Shown here: one piece after another, positions 62,250 through 64,000 of the stretch
How positions within the stretch are numbered: position 1 is the first letter of the stretch
How the letters are laid out: the number at the start of each line of letters is the position of its first letter
NCBI RefSeq assembly: GCF_006716865.1
Contig: NZ_VFPT01000001.1
Span: forward strand, 3,281,001 to 3,345,000
Reading direction: 5' to 3'
Length of the DNA: 64,000 nucleotides
DNA from: Roseinatronobacter monicus
GTDB taxonomy: Bacteria; Pseudomonadota; Alphaproteobacteria; Rhodobacterales; Rhodobacteraceae
Translations under genes and position numbers: made by a program
Notes under the pieces: generated by a model
Database searches by the model: none
The model's input: the letters and a program-made list of their open reading frames with translations, nothing else
Told to the model about the DNA's origin: nothing

Positions 62250-62324
62250 ATGCCAATCATTCTCTGGCTTTTGGGTGTGCCGCTGTCAGTGGTCATCCTG
62301 TTGTTGCTATTTGGTGTGCTCTGA
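62250..62324 (+). CDS. 24-residue transmembrane micro-protein
   Basis: ATG at 62250 is preceded by AAAAGGAGTTCTTGAA, a strong ribosome site at good spacing. The 24 residues begin MPIILWLLGVPLSVV and end LLLLFGVL, a single hydrophobic helix with no charged residue. The stop is TGA at 62322. It is on the opposite strand to the peptide-transporter genes, between dppC and dppDF. Too short for ordinary gene finding; coding is inferred from ribosome site and composition. Function unknown. Confidence 0.65.
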   Translation: MPIILWLLGVPLSVVILLLLFGVL

Positions 62325-62362
62325 GTTTGTGCGCCTAAAAGTCGACACGAAATACCAAGACC

Positions 62363-62402
62363 TGACAGGGGGCGGGGCCGCAGTTGGCAGCGCCCCCTGT
62401 CA
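62363..62402. terminator. Perfect 12-bp hairpin between dppC and dppDF
   Basis: TGACAGGGGGCG and CGCCCCCTGTCA pair perfectly around a 16-base loop. It could terminate the plus-strand micro-ORF transcript, or act within the minus-strand transporter mRNA to lower ATPase expression relative to the permeases. No T run follows on either strand. Confidence 0.6.
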
Positions 62403-62443
62403 TTCGTAACCCTTGCATCTTGCAAGTTCATCGCAAGCGTCCT

Positions 62444-63607
62444 TCAATCTTTCAGGCTTTCTTCGCGCAGGCCATCGGCCAGCAGGTTCAGCCCCAGCAC
62501 CAGCGACATCAATGCAAGCGCGGGCGCAAGGGCGGCATGGGGGTAGACGGTCAGCAAGCGGCGACCCTGATTGATCGTAGAGCCCCAATCCGGGCTTTCA
62601 GGCGCAACGCCCAGACCGAAAAATCCCAATGTGCCCAGCAGGATGGTCGTGTAGCCAATACGCAGGCAGAAATCGACAATCAGCGGCCCGCGCGCATTGG
62701 GCAGGATTTCCCACAGCATAATGTACCACGGCCCCTCGCCCCGCGTCTGGGCGGCGGCGACATAGTCGCGGGTCTTGATGTCCATCGTAATGCCGCGCAC
62801 GATACGGAACACAGTGGGCGCATTGACGAACACCACGGCCACAAACACATTCAGCAGATTGGGCGACATGCCCCATACGCCGAAGGGGTCGGCATTAAAG
62901 GCAAGGCCGGAATAGGCCCAAAGTCCGACCACCAGCACCGCGCCGACATAGAGGTTGCGCTTCATCGGCTGGGTAAAGAAGCGCGCATTCAGCAGCACCG
63001 TGAAGAACAGCACCGGCATGAGAAACAAAATGCCCGCCATCACACGCGGAATGGCGGTGTTCTGGATTTCGGGCGCGACCAGCAGGAAGAACAGCAGGAT
63101 TACCGGAAAGGCCAGAACAAGATTGGCCGTGAATGTCAGCAACGTGTCCAGCCGCCCGCCGATATAGCCCGCAGGCAGGCCCAACGAGATGCCGATCATG
63201 AACGATATCATCGCCGCGAACGGCGCGATGCGCAGCACCTCGCGCGACCCTGCGACCATGCGCGAGAAGACATCGCGCGCCAGTGCATCCCCGCCCAGCA
63301 GAAAAAACTCGTACCCGCCCGCAGGGTCGCGCAGCGGCGATCCGGGGGCGGCGTTGCGCATACCGCTGAATTGGCCCAGCGGGTCATGCGTGATGATCAT
63401 ATCGGCAAACAAGGCCGCAAACACCCAGAACATGACCAGCGCAAACCCGATCATCCCAACGGTGGAGTCGAACAATTTGCCATACAGGCCAAGGCGGCGC
63501 TTATATGTGATGGACAGCGCATACAGCACCACCAATGCGGCCCAGACCGGCCAAAGCTGGATGAAAAGAAGGCCGAGGATTTCGAGCCAGCCCAACGGAT
63601 CAGTCAT
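62444..63607 (-). CDS. Peptide ABC transporter permease, DppC-like
   Basis: 387 residues, six or more membrane segments. The long extended N-terminus (first membrane helix LLFIQLWPVWAALVVLYAL) is more than usual. The loop binding the ATPase is AAAQTRGEGPWYIMLWEILPNARGPL, the family EAA-loop. Twelve bases separate its start from the DppB-like stop. Confidence 0.93.
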   Translation of the reverse strand: MTDPLGWLEILGLLFIQLWPVWAALVVLYALSITYKRRLGLYGKLFDSTVGMIGFALVMFWVFAALFADMIITHDPLGQFSGMRNAAPGSPLRDPAGGYEFFLLGGDALARDVFSRMVAGSREVLRIAPFAAMISFMIGISLGLPAGYIGGRLDTLLTFTANLVLAFPVILLFFLLVAPEIQNTAIPRVMAGILFLMPVLFFTVLLNARFFTQPMKRNLYVGAVLVVGLWAYSGLAFNADPFGVWGMSPNLLNVFVAVVFVNAPTVFRIVRGITMDIKTRDYVAAAQTRGEGPWYIMLWEILPNARGPLIVDFCLRIGYTTILLGTLGFFGLGVAPESPDWGSTINQGRRLLTVYPHAALAPALALMSLVLGLNLLADGLREESLKD

Positions 63608-63619
63608 GGCAGGCCCTCC

Positions 63620-64000
63620 TCATGAGATACGAATGCGGGGGTTCAACCACACATAGCCGATATCAGAAATCAGTTGTGTGACCAGAACCACCAGCACCGC
63701 GACCACAGACGCGGCCAGCAGCAATTCAATATCGTTATTCGCCGCCGCCTCGAACAGGGTCCAGCCAAAGCCGGGGTAGCTGAACAACACTTCGACAATC
63801 ACAACCCCGTTCAACAGCCACGGAATTTGCAGCATGATGACAGTAAAGGGCGCAATCAGTGCATTTCGCAACGCATGGCGCAGGACGATATTGGTAAAAC
63901 TGACGCCTTTCAGGCGGGCCGTGCGAATGTATTGCTGGGTCATCACCTCGGTCATCGAGGCGCGGGTGATGCGCGCGATATAGCCCATCCCGTACAGCGC
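63620..64000 (-). CDS. Peptide ABC transporter permease, DppB-like (cut by window edge)
   Basis: Only the C-terminal 126 codons are visible; the frame stays open to the edge. EAA-loop RTARLKGVSFTNIVLRHALRNALIAPFTV and the final membrane helices (VVAVLVVLVTQLISDIGYVWLNPRIR) identify it as the DppB-type partner of the DppC-like gene. The binding-protein gene is presumably beyond the edge. Confidence 0.92.
   Translation of the reverse strand, partial: ALYGMGYIARITRASMTEVMTQQYIRTARLKGVSFTNIVLRHALRNALIAPFTVIMLQIPWLLNGVVIVEVLFSYPGFGWTLFEAAANNDIELLLAASVVAVLVVLVTQLISDIGYVWLNPRIRIS

Noticed and set aside
62384..63625. Plus-strand 413-codon frame
   Set aside because: Antisense to the DppC-like permease; Gln/His/Arg-rich composition typical of a shadow.

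Overview
The window reads as chromosomal DNA of an alphaproteobacterium of the Rhodobacteraceae (order Rhodobacterales). The grounds are high-GC coding sequence, two TAXI-type TRAP transporters, a GapR/DUF2312 nucleoid protein, an NDUFA9-type SDR protein, a late cobalamin cluster with a PduX-like kinase, and elongator tRNA-Met and tRNA-Leu(CAG) of alphaproteobacterial type. The genus cannot be fixed from sequence reading alone.

Layout. 0-9 kb: the left-edge start of a minus-strand gene (possibly nadA), an MttB-family methyltransferase, then a minus-strand TRAP cluster (fused permease, TAXI binding protein) with a DctD/DctB-like two-component pair beside it. A sigma-54-like promoter and an inverted repeat lie between the binding protein and the regulator. 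9-18 kb: housekeeping genes (ychF, trpA, CAP lipoprotein, small membrane protein, hemH, methyltransferase, comF, grxC, nitrilase-like, MarR, NDUFA9-like). 18.0-25.4 kb: a degraded integrated element beginning at tRNA-Leu. All its genes lie on the minus strand: a 5'-truncated DUF3987 gene, a P27-type small terminase, a very large MmeI-like nuclease/DNA methyltransferase, and five overlapping small genes, four of which share an N-terminal R(L/I)xRLE signature. The element ends abruptly against a 3'-truncated ABC peptide-binding-protein gene, so a deletion or recombination joined two broken genes.

25.8-28.7 kb: an HTH regulator and a CocE/NonD-type hydrolase. 29-33.6 kb: cobalamin nucleotide-loop assembly (cobS, cobT, cobU on the minus strand; cobC, PduX-like kinase, cbiB on the plus strand). 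33.7-39.2 kb: a small hypothetical gene, gapR, an HpaR-like MarR gene, a ketosynthase/ACP pair, an L,D-transpeptidase and a DUF882 protein. 39.5-40.5 kb: a complete IS630-type insertion sequence with a frameshifted transposase, inverted repeats and TA flanks. 40.6-44.6 kb: a second TAXI TRAP system with its own GntR regulator. 44.8-48.9 kb: a 1371-residue repeat protein with a C-terminal Hint domain, preceded by a 712-bp AT-rich non-coding stretch.

49.6-64 kb: a LOG-family hydrolase, a LysM protein, a guanidine exporter gene with a clear guanidine-II (mini-ykkC) riboswitch, an Atm1-like ABC exporter, a YhiN-type flavoprotein, KpsE/KpsT-like capsule-export genes, an HWE histidine kinase, tRNA-Met, a cupin, and a peptide ABC transporter (fused DppD-DppF, DppC, partial DppB) with a 24-codon membrane micro-ORF in antisense orientation inside it.

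The most unusual items are the broken tRNA-Leu element with its string of overlapping small genes and its large methyltransferase, the two non-canonical residues in the sigma-54 activator, the guanidine-II riboswitch, and the 24-residue micro-ORF. No CRISPR array or rRNA was seen.
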